DNA of 64,000 bases from Obscuribacter phosphatis_A (GTDB lineage: Bacteria > Cyanobacteriota > Vampirovibrionia > Obscuribacterales > Obscuribacteraceae). Of the stretch, positions 44,966 through 53,348 are shown piece after piece. The notes beneath the pieces are model-generated. The model was not told where the DNA came from, did no database searches, and saw only the letters and a program-made list of their open reading frames with translations. The stretch spans positions 149,653 through 213,652 of the forward strand of contig JAFLCK010000004.1 of assembly GCA_017303615.1 (NCBI GenBank), in the 5' to 3' direction. Made by a program: the position numbers and the translations under genes. How positions within the stretch are numbered: position 1 is the first letter of the stretch; the number at the start of each line of letters is the position of its first letter.

Positions 44966-46474
44966 TTATTCCTGATTTTCGAACCAACCGACGGCGATGG
45001 GGTCGAGATTGATATTGATCTGTTTCACCTCGGTATAGGCCTCTAGTCCGAAAGTGCCCAGTTCGCGCCCCCAACCGCTTTGCTTGTAGCCGCCCCAGGG
45101 GCATTCGGTATAGGTATTGTGATAGGCGTTCACCCAGGTGATGCCGGCTCTCAACTGCTTAACCACCTTATGAGCGCGGGTGATGTCTTTGGTGAATACG
45201 GCACCAGCCAGACCATAGTCTGAATCATTTGCCAGTTCAACAGCTTCTTCTTCGCTCTTGAACTTCTGCACCACCACCACCGGTCCGAATATTTCTTCTT
45301 GCACAATGCGCATATCTGACTTTACGTCTTTGAAAATAGTCGGGCTGACATAGAAGCCTTCGCCAAACTTATCGCCTTTCAGCCTTTCGCCGCCGGTGAC
45401 CAATTTGGCACCTTCTTTCTTGCCCACTTCGATATATTCGAGAACCCGTTTCATTTGGCTTTCAGAAACCAAAGGACCCATCTCGGTTTCATCTTCCAGA
45501 CCAGGACCGACTCTAATTTTTTGCGCTCTCTCCGCCATTTTCTTGACAAAGCTTTCATAGATGGAATCTTCCACAATCATGCGCGAACCGGCAGAGCAGA
45601 CCTGACCCGAATTGCAATAGATGGCAAAGAGGGCATAATCGACCGCCACATCAAGATCAAAATCCGAGAAAACGATCATGGGAGACTTGCCGCCAAGCTC
45701 CAAGGTGACTTTCTTGAGATTACCCAGAGCGGCTGCGGCAATCAATTTACCGGTCTTGACACTACCGGTGAAGGCAATTTTGTCGACCAGTTTAGATTCG
45801 GCTATCGGTTGACCTACTTTGGGACCATCGCCCAAAACAATATTGACGACACCTTCGGGCAGACCGGCTTGCTGCAAAAGCTCAGCCAGACGCACAACGG
45901 TCAAAGGTGTAAATTCAGATGGCTTGAGCACGCTGGTGTTGCCGGCGGCAAGACAGGGGGCAAGCTTCCATGCAGCCATCAAAAGCGGATAGTTCCAGGG
46001 AATAATCTGGCCGCAGACACCAATAGGCTCACGCACGATGCTGGTTACTGAAGGAGCCGGGACATCAACAGTGGTGCCGGTGGGCTTGGTGATAAGCCCA
46101 GCATAATAGCGGAAGCAATTAGCACTATCGGCGATATCATAGCGAGTTTCACGCAGGGGCTTGCCGCCGTTCAAAGTTTCTAGTTCAGCCAGTTCATCGG
46201 CATTGGCATCGATAAGCTCGGCTATCTTGAAGAGTGTCTGCGCTCTTTCAAAGGCAGTGAGACGCGGCCAGGGACCTTTGTCAAAGGCACGCCGAGCGGC
46301 TTTAATTGCCTCCTCAACCTGACTGGGAGAAGCCTCCGCCACCTTAGTCAAAACTTTTCCGTTAGCTGGATTGACAAGGGAGCGCTCGCTTTCACCGTCC
46401 TGGAACTTGCCGTCGATAAACAACTGCCATTTGCGATCAACCTTGACTTTGGGCGCCGTAAGGGTCTGAGCCAT
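44966..46474 (-). CDS. NAD(P)-dependent aldehyde dehydrogenase (ALDH superfamily)
   Basis: 502 residues, close to betaine-aldehyde and broad-specificity ALDHs. Motifs: catalytic Glu in LELGGKSP, catalytic Cys in NSGQVCSAGS, NAD-binding PWNYPLLMAAWK and FTGSVKTGK, and the C-terminal PWGGYKQSGWGREL. Single-gene unit with its own terminator. Betaine aldehyde, 4-aminobutyraldehyde or other aldehydes could be the substrate; a link to the alcohol dehydrogenase at 29.9 kb is possible but not shown. Confidence 0.94.
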   Translation of the reverse strand: MAQTLTAPKVKVDRKWQLFIDGKFQDGESERSLVNPANGKVLTKVAEASPSQVEEAIKAARRAFDKGPWPRLTAFERAQTLFKIAELIDANADELAELETLNGGKPLRETRYDIADSANCFRYYAGLITKPTGTTVDVPAPSVTSIVREPIGVCGQIIPWNYPLLMAAWKLAPCLAAGNTSVLKPSEFTPLTVVRLAELLQQAGLPEGVVNIVLGDGPKVGQPIAESKLVDKIAFTGSVKTGKLIAAAALGNLKKVTLELGGKSPMIVFSDFDLDVAVDYALFAIYCNSGQVCSAGSRMIVEDSIYESFVKKMAERAQKIRVGPGLEDETEMGPLVSESQMKRVLEYIEVGKKEGAKLVTGGERLKGDKFGEGFYVSPTIFKDVKSDMRIVQEEIFGPVVVVQKFKSEEEAVELANDSDYGLAGAVFTKDITRAHKVVKQLRAGITWVNAYHNTYTECPWGGYKQSGWGRELGTFGLEAYTEVKQININLDPIAVGWFENQE

Positions 46475-46670
46475 GACCTACCTCACTAGTACTTGCTAAT
46501 ATCTCACCTTGATTTGGAAATTCTCACCCACCGTTCAGGCGCATGTTTAAGCCCAGAGCCGCCCCGTTAGAGGCATTTGGACCGTGCTTAGAAATTTCCC
46601 AAGAGTGCGGCAATCATAGCATTTATGCAACAATTATTTAGATTCCCCAAAAAATTAACAGCTTCAGATA

Positions 46671-47333
46671 ATGGCAACCCCAACCAAACCAAAGAGAAAC
46701 TATCCCGGCACCTTCATTACGCTGGAAGGCCCTGAGGGCGCCGGAAAAACCACCCAGGTCAAGCTGCTTTCTCAAAAGCTTGATGCTCTGGGGATTGCCC
46801 ATGTCATTACCAGAGATCCCGGCGGCACTCCCTTAGGCAAGCAAATACGCCGAATACTACTCACCCCGGGCGGCACAGTCTCACCCATGGCCGAACTATT
46901 GCTCTACCAAGCAGACCGAGCCCAGCATGTCGACGAATTGATCATGCCGGCCCTTATGGAAGGCAAGTTAGTCATTTGCGATCGCTTTATCGATTCCACA
47001 GTGGCCTATCAGGGTTATGGCCGGGGTATCGATATGGAGACAATCAAGACTCTCAACCAGATGTCCACAGGCGGTCTGCTTCCTGAATTGACGATTCTTT
47101 TCGACCTGGAAAGTGAAAAAGGTCTGGGCAGATTGCACCCGGGCGGACACGACCGCTTAGAAAGAGAAGCGATTGAGTTTCACCATAAAGTTAGACAGGG
47201 CTATCTCAAGCTGGCAGAGGAAGAACCGCACAGATTTTCGATTATTGACGCAACAAAGGCACTATCTGCTGTACAGGAAGACTTACGCCGCATCATAATT
47301 GAACACTTTTCAGACCGCTTTTCTATTGTTTAA
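46671..47333 (+). CDS. tmk: Thymidylate kinase
   Basis: Phosphorylates dTMP to dTDP. 220 residues: P-loop GPEGAGKTT (20-28), the DPGGTPLG motif, ICDRFIDSTVAYQGYGRG (DR motif) and a LID region with HPGGHDRLE. The N-terminal Thr/Pro/Lys-rich 12 residues are additional to the core. No clear ribosome site before the ATG. Overlaps the convergent secreted-protein gene by 11 bases. Confidence 0.96.
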   Translation: MATPTKPKRNYPGTFITLEGPEGAGKTTQVKLLSQKLDALGIAHVITRDPGGTPLGKQIRRILLTPGGTVSPMAELLLYQADRAQHVDELIMPALMEGKLVICDRFIDSTVAYQGYGRGIDMETIKTLNQMSTGGLLPELTILFDLESEKGLGRLHPGGHDRLEREAIEFHHKVRQGYLKLAEEEPHRFSIIDATKALSAVQEDLRRIIIEHFSDRFSIV

Positions 47334-48096
47334 CCCGCTGAGCAATCTCGTTGGAAAGATTGTCTAGGTCGCGTCGAATCTCGTTTTCATAGTCGCTATC
47401 TAGAGTTCCACCCTGGGCAATGCGATAGCTGCGCTCCTTATTTTGAATGTCGGTGGCTCTTCTCTTCAAATGCGTATAATCGGCATCGCTGATTTTGCTG
47501 TCTTTTTTGGCATCTTCTAAAAACTTGAAGGTATCACTGAACTGCACCGAGACAGGCGGCTGCTTAGCAACAGGCTGCTCTTGCGAATTGGGGGCGACAT
47601 AAATTGTATTGACCAAGCCCTGTCCAAAGCCGCTAAAGCCGGGATAGTAGGGATAGTAATAGCCGCTGGGAGCCCGCCACATATTGCAATTGACATTGCC
47701 CAGGCGGAAGGAGAAATTAGCGCCGCCCATTGGGACAGGCGCGCCGATATTGCCCGCAAACATGGGATTGATGGTGCCGTACATGCCGGTATTAGTGCCT
47801 GGTATGGCACTGGGCAGCAAGCCGGTGCCCATACCAGGATAAACACCCGGATAAACTCCGGGATATGAGCCAGGATAAGCTCCGGGATAATAACCAGGAT
47901 AAGTACCCGGCATAAAAGTAGCACCGGGAACCTGCTGGGTCGGAGCCCAACCGCTGTAGGGGCTGCCTAATGTAGATTGAGCTTGAACCGGCAAAGCAGA
48001 CAATACAAAAGTAGCTAAACCAAAGACCAAAAAGCTTCTAAAGACAGTCTCTTTCAAAGAAACCGGTATCCACTTCCTATTTCTATTTTTGAACAT
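47323..48096 (-). CDS. Secreted protein with Pro-Gly-Tyr repeat region
   Basis: 257 residues from ATG 48096, which is preceded by GAGGAAGG at 5 bases. A signal peptide (FLVFGLATFVLSALPVQAQ) is followed by a low-complexity part with six PGxY units (63-86) and further Gly/Pro/Tyr-rich sequence (to about 165), then a charged helical C-terminal domain (about 180-257: FKFLEDAKKDSKISDADYTHLKR and beyond). No family recognised. The repeat could form an elastic or adhesive linker, and the C-terminal helix could bind a partner. Confidence 0.7.
   Translation of the reverse strand: MFKNRNRKWIPVSLKETVFRSFLVFGLATFVLSALPVQAQSTLGSPYSGWAPTQQVPGATFMPGTYPGYYPGAYPGSYPGVYPGVYPGMGTGLLPSAIPGTNTGMYGTINPMFAGNIGAPVPMGGANFSFRLGNVNCNMWRAPSGYYYPYYPGFSGFGQGLVNTIYVAPNSQEQPVAKQPPVSVQFSDTFKFLEDAKKDSKISDADYTHLKRRATDIQNKERSYRIAQGGTLDSDYENEIRRDLDNLSNEIAQRVKQ
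47827..47910 (-). repeat. 12-base tandem repeat encoding PGxY units
   Basis: Seven consecutive 12-base units in frame within the secreted protein gene encode PGTY, PGYY, PGAY, PGSY, PGVY, PGVY and PGMG. The DNA units vary in codon third positions, so the array is not a very recent expansion. Slippage could still change the copy number. Confidence 0.8.
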
Positions 48097-48199
48097 AAGA
48101 GCCTTCCTCAAATAGTTAGAACGGCTACGGCACTGACGCAATTGACGGTTGTCTAAATCTAGAAGAGTCTACTGAAAACTGTCTGATTTTAGTCTAGCT

Positions 48200-48613
48200 C
48201 TATTCGGGAGACTCTTCCAAATTGCTCTCATTTTTGACTTTAACAGTGAACTGATAATTGGTCTCTTCACCAATCATATGGGCACTGATAAGGCTCCAAA
48301 GAGAAAGGAAGCCAAGTGAATTGATGTTATAAACGCCGACTGGAGGCAAAGTATGGCTGACACAAAGTGTGACAAGACCGGGCAACGAAGCTATACCGCA
48401 AACAGTGCCTAGTTTGCGAGCAACAACTAGAAAGGGTTTTGAGAGTCTATGGCGCATAGACCCCATGACAAGCCCGGCAATAAGCAAAACTGTGGCAATG
48501 GCTAGACCATGCACAGCCAGGTCGAAAATAATATGACAGATGATACTGACGGCAGCACTTTGCACCTGGGCCACCACTTCACTAAAGCTAAAGTTGTCGA
48601 AAGCTTTTTCCAT
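48200..48613 (-). CDS. Small membrane protein of unknown function
   Basis: 137 residues with three probable membrane segments (about 18-52, one long or two short; about 62-88; and about 97-112) and a hydrophilic, acidic end (KNESNLEESPE). No family recognised. It lies 22 bases after the TPR gene stop in the same direction, so it is probably co-transcribed with that gene. The gap of about 100 bases to the next gene holds a long inverted repeat (GAAGAGTCT/AGACTCTTC at 48162 and 48209). Confidence 0.65.
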   Translation of the reverse strand: MEKAFDNFSFSEVVAQVQSAAVSIICHIIFDLAVHGLAIATVLLIAGLVMGSMRHRLSKPFLVVARKLGTVCGIASLPGLVTLCVSHTLPPVGVYNINSLGFLSLWSLISAHMIGEETNYQFTVKVKNESNLEESPE

Positions 48614-48635
48614 ATTTCACCGTCTCTTTGAAAGA

Positions 48636-49994
48636 CTATCTTACCTGTGTTTTAGCGCTTTCCTTGAGAATTTTGCCTAAATTCGTATAAGCTTCAGCGC
48701 ATTCAGAGTTGCATTCGATGGCTTTCTTCCACTCTGCCACTGCTTGCTCTTTCTTGCCGAGTTTCATATAAGCCAAACCTAAATTGTTATGGGCAAAGGC
48801 GTCGCGAGGTGCATAGCGCAAACACTCTAGATAAGCTTCTACAGCTTGCTCAATCAGTCCCGACTGATAGAGCGCCACTCCAATATTGTAGTGCGCTTCC
48901 GGATAATCAGCCTTTAGACTCAAGGCTTGTTTCCAAACATTGACCGCCTCGTCGTAACGCTTCAGTTCATAAAGAGCAATGCCCAAATTATTGCGTGCCT
49001 GAGGATAAGCCGGATCTATCTTGAGCGCCCGCTCCAGCACATATATTGCCTCAGGCACCTGTTTCTCCTGCCAGAGCACCACCCCAAGACAATTAAGAGA
49101 GTCGGTGTCGTCCGGATTCTTCTCTAAGAGTTCGTTCAGTATGGCTCTCGCCTCTTCATAGCGCCCTAGACCATCCAGACATTTTGCCTGACGCAGCTTT
49201 AGATCTTGGCCGAACTTAAGGTTAGCGCCGATGCAAAGCTTATCTGCCGTTTTATATTCAAGCAAAGCCTGATCAAATCTCTTCACCCGCCTCAAACAAT
49301 CACCCAGATCGAAATGCAAATCACCCAGAAGGGTACTTGCTTTGGCTTCGGGTTGGGCTTTGCCCCCATCGGTCCCGGTAGGCAGTGAGAGCGAACTTTT
49401 ATAGATCTCGATCGCTTGCTGATAAGCGGCCACAGCCCCTTCATCGTCACCTTTTAGTGAAAGCACATGACCTAGTTTGCGATAAGCATCAACACTGGGT
49501 GAAAGGCGTATAGCCCGGTAAAGATTGCTGAGAGCCTCGTCATACTTGCCCAAAGCAATCTGGCAAGCGGCCATATTGCATAAAGAAACGGCATTAGCGC
49601 CCGATCGTCTCTCAAGCTCTCTTAACGCTTCCACCTGATTGCCCTTTAGACGAAGCACACAGGCAAGATTATTGGAAGCAGAAAGATTTCCCGGTTCTCG
49701 GCGAAGCACTTCCTTCAACTTAATCTCAGCAGCATCGAGACGACCGGCATTGATGTCTTGAGAAGCGGACTCGAAAATATCGCGACTTGAGACAGTATCA
49801 AGATTAAGATCGCTGTAAGAAACATTGGCGTCCGACACAGGCACGGTTAATTCGAAGCCGGAAACATCCGCACTGGGCGGAGTCTTACTGTCTGGTTCGG
49901 CGCCTAAGGCGGGAGCCGTAATAAGTGCCAGGACACTTACAACAAATAGAAAGTAACCGGCGCCATAAAGCGCTCTTAATCTGGTTTTAGACAT
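48636..49994 (-). CDS. Exported TPR-repeat protein
   Basis: 452 residues. Signal peptide or anchor near the N-terminus (GYFLFVVSVLALITAPALGA). From about residue 75 on, the protein is made of about nine TPR units, with typical A-x-x-x-x-x-A-I-x-x-x-P ends (NLYRAIRLSP, AYQQAIEIY, VLERALKIDPAYPQARNNLG, AYLECLRYAP, EWKKAIECN). TPR superhelices bind peptides or proteins; here probably in the periplasm or at the membrane. Divergent from the 50.0 kb gene. Confidence 0.85.
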   Translation of the reverse strand: MSKTRLRALYGAGYFLFVVSVLALITAPALGAEPDSKTPPSADVSGFELTVPVSDANVSYSDLNLDTVSSRDIFESASQDINAGRLDAAEIKLKEVLRREPGNLSASNNLACVLRLKGNQVEALRELERRSGANAVSLCNMAACQIALGKYDEALSNLYRAIRLSPSVDAYRKLGHVLSLKGDDEGAVAAYQQAIEIYKSSLSLPTGTDGGKAQPEAKASTLLGDLHFDLGDCLRRVKRFDQALLEYKTADKLCIGANLKFGQDLKLRQAKCLDGLGRYEEARAILNELLEKNPDDTDSLNCLGVVLWQEKQVPEAIYVLERALKIDPAYPQARNNLGIALYELKRYDEAVNVWKQALSLKADYPEAHYNIGVALYQSGLIEQAVEAYLECLRYAPRDAFAHNNLGLAYMKLGKKEQAVAEWKKAIECNSECAEAYTNLGKILKESAKTQVR

Positions 49995-50017
49995 GACTTA
50001 TATACTACTCTCCTTTC

Positions 50018-50023
50018 TATAAT
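50018..50023 (+). promoter_or_regulatory. -10 element upstream of the 144-residue protein gene
   Basis: TATAAT lies 18 bases before a strong AGGAGGTG ribosome site and ATG 50042. A weak ATGACT lies 19 bases upstream as a possible -35. The resulting leader would be very short. The same AT-rich gap must also hold the promoter of the divergent TPR gene. Confidence 0.45.
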
Positions 50024-50041
50024 TAAGACAGGAGGTGGGTA

Positions 50042-50476
50042 ATGGCTAAAATAACAATCGAAAGCAGACAGTTGATCAAGCTGTTGATGGGCACTGCGGT
50101 ATTTTCTTTTGCCCTTGGTACTACATTTTCGGTGGCTCAATCACAAGAGACCTTTTTAGGTTCAGAGAAATTCGACAGGGCCCAAACAATGCTTCTCAAT
50201 CTTTCTCATGGCAAAGGTTCGGCCGGCTATTTTCTTTTAGAGTCGGAACGTATGCAGAAAGAAATCACCCACAACCTGGAAAGAGCACTCAGTCAAATAG
50301 TGCAGGTGGAAAAGACTTATGCCAAGTCTAAAGGTAAGCCCGACCAGAAGTATCTTGATGCCAGCCAATTGCAATTGGTGAACGCCAGACAACGTTCGGA
50401 AGAGCTAACCGAATACATCTCAACTACTTTTAGACAGATGAAACGCTCGGTCAAAGAGACTCTGCTCAAACCTTAG
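50042..50476 (+). CDS. Small exported or anchored helical protein, unknown function
   Basis: 144 residues. An N-terminal hydrophobic segment (about 13-33, LLMGTAVFSFALGTTFSVA) followed by QSQE fits a signal peptide or anchor; the rest is helical and polar, with ERMQKEITHNLERALSQI and QLQLVNARQRSEELTEYI. The strongest ribosome site of the window (AGGAGGTG) precedes the ATG, suggesting high expression. No family recognised. It ends 17 bases before the tRNA on the opposite strand. Confidence 0.7.
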   Translation: MAKITIESRQLIKLLMGTAVFSFALGTTFSVAQSQETFLGSEKFDRAQTMLLNLSHGKGSAGYFLLESERMQKEITHNLERALSQIVQVEKTYAKSKGKPDQKYLDASQLQLVNARQRSEELTEYISTTFRQMKRSVKETLLKP

Positions 50477-50492
50477 TTTCAAAAGAAAAACT

Positions 50493-50564
50493 TGGCTCCG
50501 ACTGGATTCGAACCAGTAACCAGGCGATTATGAGTCGCACGCTCCACCGTTGAGCTACGGAGCC
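50493..50564 (-). tRNA. tRNA-Met (anticodon CAT), elongator-like
   Basis: A 72-base cloverleaf on the minus strand: acceptor stem GGCTCCG/CGGAGCC, D-arm GCTC...GAGC, anticodon loop CTCATAA with CAT, variable loop TGGTT and T-arm ACTGG-TTCGAAT-CCAGT. The acceptor begins with a G-C pair, so it is not an initiator tRNA. Position 27-43 is a T/C mismatch. CCA is not encoded and must be added enzymatically. A tRNA-Ile with modified CAT (lysidine) cannot be excluded. Confidence 0.93.
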
Positions 50565-50583
50565 GTAGGAATTATTGTAACCT

Positions 50584-51936
50584 CTATTTTGCTTCCTGCA
50601 GCGTCATATGTTTTTCAATGAAGTCGGTAGTTACATCACCGGCGGCAAAAACAGGATGGGCGAGCACTTCTTGATGGAAGGGTATTGTCGTCTTGATTCC
50701 GGTTACGGCATATTCATCAAGAGCTCTTTGCATGCGCTCAATAGCCTCTTGACGATTGCGTCCCCAAGCAATCAACTTGCTTACCAATGAATCGTAATAT
50801 GGCGGTATGACATAACCAGGATAACAATGGCTGTCTATCCGCACACCGGGTCCGCCGGGCGCGATATAGGCATCCACCCGACCAGGAGAAGGCAGGAAGT
50901 TACGAGCCGGATCTTCGGCATTGATACGGCATTCGATAGCATGCCCCGAGAACTTGACGTCTTCTTGTCTGAGAGAGAGTTTCTCACCGGAAGCAATACG
51001 AATCTGCTCTTTAATCAAGTCGCAGCCGGTGATCATTTCGGTAACCGGGTGCTCCACCTGAATACGTGTATTCATTTCCATGAAATAGAAATCTTGTCCG
51101 GCAAGAATAAACTCCACCGTACCAGCGCCTTCATAGCCTATTTCCTGAGCGGCAGCCACAGCGGCAGCGCCCATGCGGGCACGCAATTCAGGGGTAAGGG
51201 CCGGGCTGGGGGATTCTTCGATAAGCTTCTGGTGGCGTCTTTGCACCGAGCAATCGCGCTCACCCAAGTGAATACAATTACCATAGCTGTCGGCCATGAT
51301 CTGAATTTCGACGTGTCTTATTGGGCGCAGATACTTTTCGATATAGACGCCGCCATCGCCGAAAGCAGCCGAAGCCTCACTACGAGCCGAATTGAGTGCA
51401 TTTTGCAATTGCCCGGCATCAGAGGCGATACGCATACCGCGACCGCCACCACCGGCGGTTGCCTTGATGATTACCGGGAAACCAATTTCTTTGGCTAATT
51501 TCTCGGCCTCGGCATCGTCGTTTATCAAGCCGTGGCTGCCTGGAACAACCGGCACACCGGCTTTGCGCATACTTTCACGAGCTGTAGACTTGTCGCCCAT
51601 CGAATTTATGGCATGGGCACTGGGTCCAATAAACTTGATGTGGTGCACGCCGCAAATCTCGGCGAAATTGGCTTTCTCAGAAAGGAAACCATAACCTGGA
51701 TGGATGGCATCGGCACCGGTAACCACGGCAGTGGAGATTATGGCTGGTATATGCAGATAACTGCGCACGCTTTGGGGCGGACCGATGCAATAAGCCTCAT
51801 CGGCTAGTTTGACGTGCAAAGACTCAGAGTCGGCTTGAGAATAAACCGCCACAGTTCTAATGCCCAATTCACGGCAAGCCCTAATTACTCTCAGGGCAAT
51901 CTCGCCGCGGTTGGCAATCAGTACCTTTTCAATCAT
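50584..51936 (-). CDS. accC: Biotin carboxylase subunit of acetyl-CoA carboxylase
   Basis: ATP-dependent carboxylation of biotin on AccB, the first half of malonyl-CoA formation. 450 residues: KVLIANRGEIALRVIRA at the N-terminus, ATP-grasp Gly-rich loop ATAGGGGRGMR, RHVEIQIMADSYGN, ERDCSVQRRHQKLIEE and MNTRIQVEHPVTEM with the catalytic Arg. It follows accB by 8 bases on the minus strand and ends 20 bases from the tRNA. Confidence 0.97.
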   Translation of the reverse strand: MIEKVLIANRGEIALRVIRACRELGIRTVAVYSQADSESLHVKLADEAYCIGPPQSVRSYLHIPAIISTAVVTGADAIHPGYGFLSEKANFAEICGVHHIKFIGPSAHAINSMGDKSTARESMRKAGVPVVPGSHGLINDDAEAEKLAKEIGFPVIIKATAGGGGRGMRIASDAGQLQNALNSARSEASAAFGDGGVYIEKYLRPIRHVEIQIMADSYGNCIHLGERDCSVQRRHQKLIEESPSPALTPELRARMGAAAVAAAQEIGYEGAGTVEFILAGQDFYFMEMNTRIQVEHPVTEMITGCDLIKEQIRIASGEKLSLRQEDVKFSGHAIECRINAEDPARNFLPSPGRVDAYIAPGGPGVRIDSHCYPGYVIPPYYDSLVSKLIAWGRNRQEAIERMQRALDEYAVTGIKTTIPFHQEVLAHPVFAAGDVTTDFIEKHMTLQEAK

Positions 51937-51944
51937 TGTTTAGA

Positions 51945-52481
51945 TTAGCCTTTCGGATCCACTAAGAAGAGTGTTTGACCGTATTCGACAGTGGTACCGT
52001 TCTCAGCACAGATTTTGACAATCTTGCCGCTCACTTCGGAAGGCAGATCATTCATGAGCTTCATGGCTTCGATAATGCAGACTGTTTGTCCGACTGAAAC
52101 GCGGTCACCGACTTTAACAAAGGCAGCAGCTGTGGGCGAGGGCGACTGATAGAAAGTGCCCACCATAGGCGAAGTAATTGCCACTGTGTTGGCAGAGCTA
52201 GCCTCTTCAGCCACCGGTTCCGGCTTCTCAACCTTGGCAGGAGCAGGCGGTGCAGCAACTGCCGGTGCCACAGGCGGAGGAGTGCCGTCGATGCCACCAT
52301 TGTGGTGCAGAGGAGGCATCGGTCTCATGTCTCTCGGCAGAGGAAATTCGATAGTGCCAGCCAATTGCTTTTCTTTCTTGACTGTTATGCGCTGGTCACC
52401 GAACTCGATTGTAAGCTCGGTCACATCAGTGGAGCTGACAATACCGAGGAGCTCCTTTATTTGTTGCAAATCTATTTTCAC
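51945..52481 (-). CDS. accB: Biotin carboxyl carrier protein of acetyl-CoA carboxylase
   Basis: 178 residues from GTG 52481, chosen because AGGGAAA precedes it and the N-terminus (KIDLQQIKELLGIV) then matches AccB proteins; the frame is open to a TTG at 52526. An N-terminal helical domain is followed by a Pro/Ala-rich linker (about 70-105) and the biotinyl domain with the modified lysine K141 in EAMKLMN. The order efp-accB-accC is the one seen in cyanobacteria. Confidence 0.95.
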   Translation of the reverse strand: MKIDLQQIKELLGIVSSTDVTELTIEFGDQRITVKKEKQLAGTIEFPLPRDMRPMPPLHHNGGIDGTPPPVAPAVAAPPAPAKVEKPEPVAEEASSANTVAITSPMVGTFYQSPSPTAAAFVKVGDRVSVGQTVCIIEAMKLMNDLPSEVSGKIVKICAENGTTVEYGQTLFLVDPKG

Positions 52482-52526
52482 GATTTTTCCCTGAATTGAC
52501 TCGAAAGCTGAACCGTAAAGTCTCAA

Positions 52527-53087
52527 TTAGACTCTGGTCAAATATTTACGGTTTCTGGTATCGACCTTGATTTTGTCGCCCACTTTGACGTGAAAAGGCA
52601 CAGTGATGGTGGCACCAGATTCAAGAGTGGCAGGTTTGCCGCCGCCCGAGCTGGTGTCGCCTCTTTCATCGGGAGCAGTTTCGGTCACTTCCAGTTCCAC
52701 GGTGTTGGGCAATTCCACACCGATGACCCGGTCGTTGTAACGAAGAACAGTAATACCTTCCAGACCCTCTTTCATGAACTCAACGGTGGAGCCAATCTGC
52801 TGAGCAGTCATGTCCATTTGCTCGAAGTTGACCTGGTCCATCATGGTGTAATTTTCACCACTTCTATAAAGATATTGAAATTCCGATTTCTCAACGTTGG
52901 CAGTGGGCAGCTTTTCGCCAGCTCTGAAGGTCTGTTCAAGGACGTTGCCGGTCTCTACGTTTTTCAGCTTGGTTCTGACAAATGCCGCACCTTTTCCCGG
53001 TTTGACATGCATAAATTCAACAACTTGCCATATACCGTTGTTGTATTCGATGGTGACGCCGGTACGAAAATCGTTACTTGAAATCAT
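52527..53087 (-). CDS. efp: Translation elongation factor P
   Basis: Rescues ribosomes stalled at polyproline stretches. 186 residues from ATG 53087, preceded by GGGAAG at 5 bases; the usual length is 185-188. Domain I carries the loop KPGKGAAF with Lys at the modified position (K32), so this is a Lys-type EF-P, not the Arg/rhamnose type; the modification enzyme is not in the window. Domains II and III end with the standard GDKIKVDTRNRKYLTRV. A small TSSGGG insertion lies near 145. Confidence 0.97.
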   Translation of the reverse strand: MISSNDFRTGVTIEYNNGIWQVVEFMHVKPGKGAAFVRTKLKNVETGNVLEQTFRAGEKLPTANVEKSEFQYLYRSGENYTMMDQVNFEQMDMTAQQIGSTVEFMKEGLEGITVLRYNDRVIGVELPNTVELEVTETAPDERGDTSSGGGKPATLESGATITVPFHVKVGDKIKVDTRNRKYLTRV

Positions 53088-53263
53088 AACTTCCCAAATT
53101 GCTCCAGTATGCTCTGCGCGCGACAACGACAAAATGTAGTCAAGAAGATTCTCGACTCAAGACGAATGATTCTAACATCCATATAGGAGACCTTTCTTTT
53201 ATTGCAAACGGTTGCAAACTAATTGTGCCAAAGGTGGAAAGCGCCAAAGTCTGGGCTCGCCAC

Positions 53264-53272
53264 TGATATAAT
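53264..53272 (+). promoter_or_regulatory. Extended -10 promoter upstream of valS
   Basis: TGATATAAT is a TG-n-TATAAT extended -10 element. It lies 76 bases upstream of the valS ATG in a 261-base gap. No consensus -35 is found at the usual distance, as is common for extended -10 promoters. No T-box or obvious attenuator was recognised in the leader. Confidence 0.6.
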
Positions 53273-53348
53273 CGGGCTTCCAAGAGAAAGGACAGCTTAA
53301 TGCTGAGGCTCTGGCAGCGGTCCGGCCAAGAAGATCGAAGGAAAGTTA

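Noticed and set aside
45455..46051. A 198-codon open frame antisense to the aldehyde dehydrogenase
   Set aside because: Shadow frame within an unambiguous gene.
47827..47910. CRISPR-like array
   Set aside because: The repeats are 12 bases long, contiguous and in frame within a coding gene; there are no spacers and no cas genes anywhere in the window.
48162..48217. Terminator after the 137-residue membrane protein gene
   Set aside because: The 9-base arms are 38 bases apart, one arm reaches into the coding region and no T-run follows, so termination is not supported.
50827..51498. A 223-codon open frame antisense to accC
   Set aside because: Shadow of the biotin carboxylase gene; no protein-like conservation or start signal.
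53140..53348. T-box or other amino-acid-responsive leader before valS
   Set aside because: No AGGGTGG-type T-box sequence, specifier loop or terminator hairpin was found; only an extended -10 promoter is supported.
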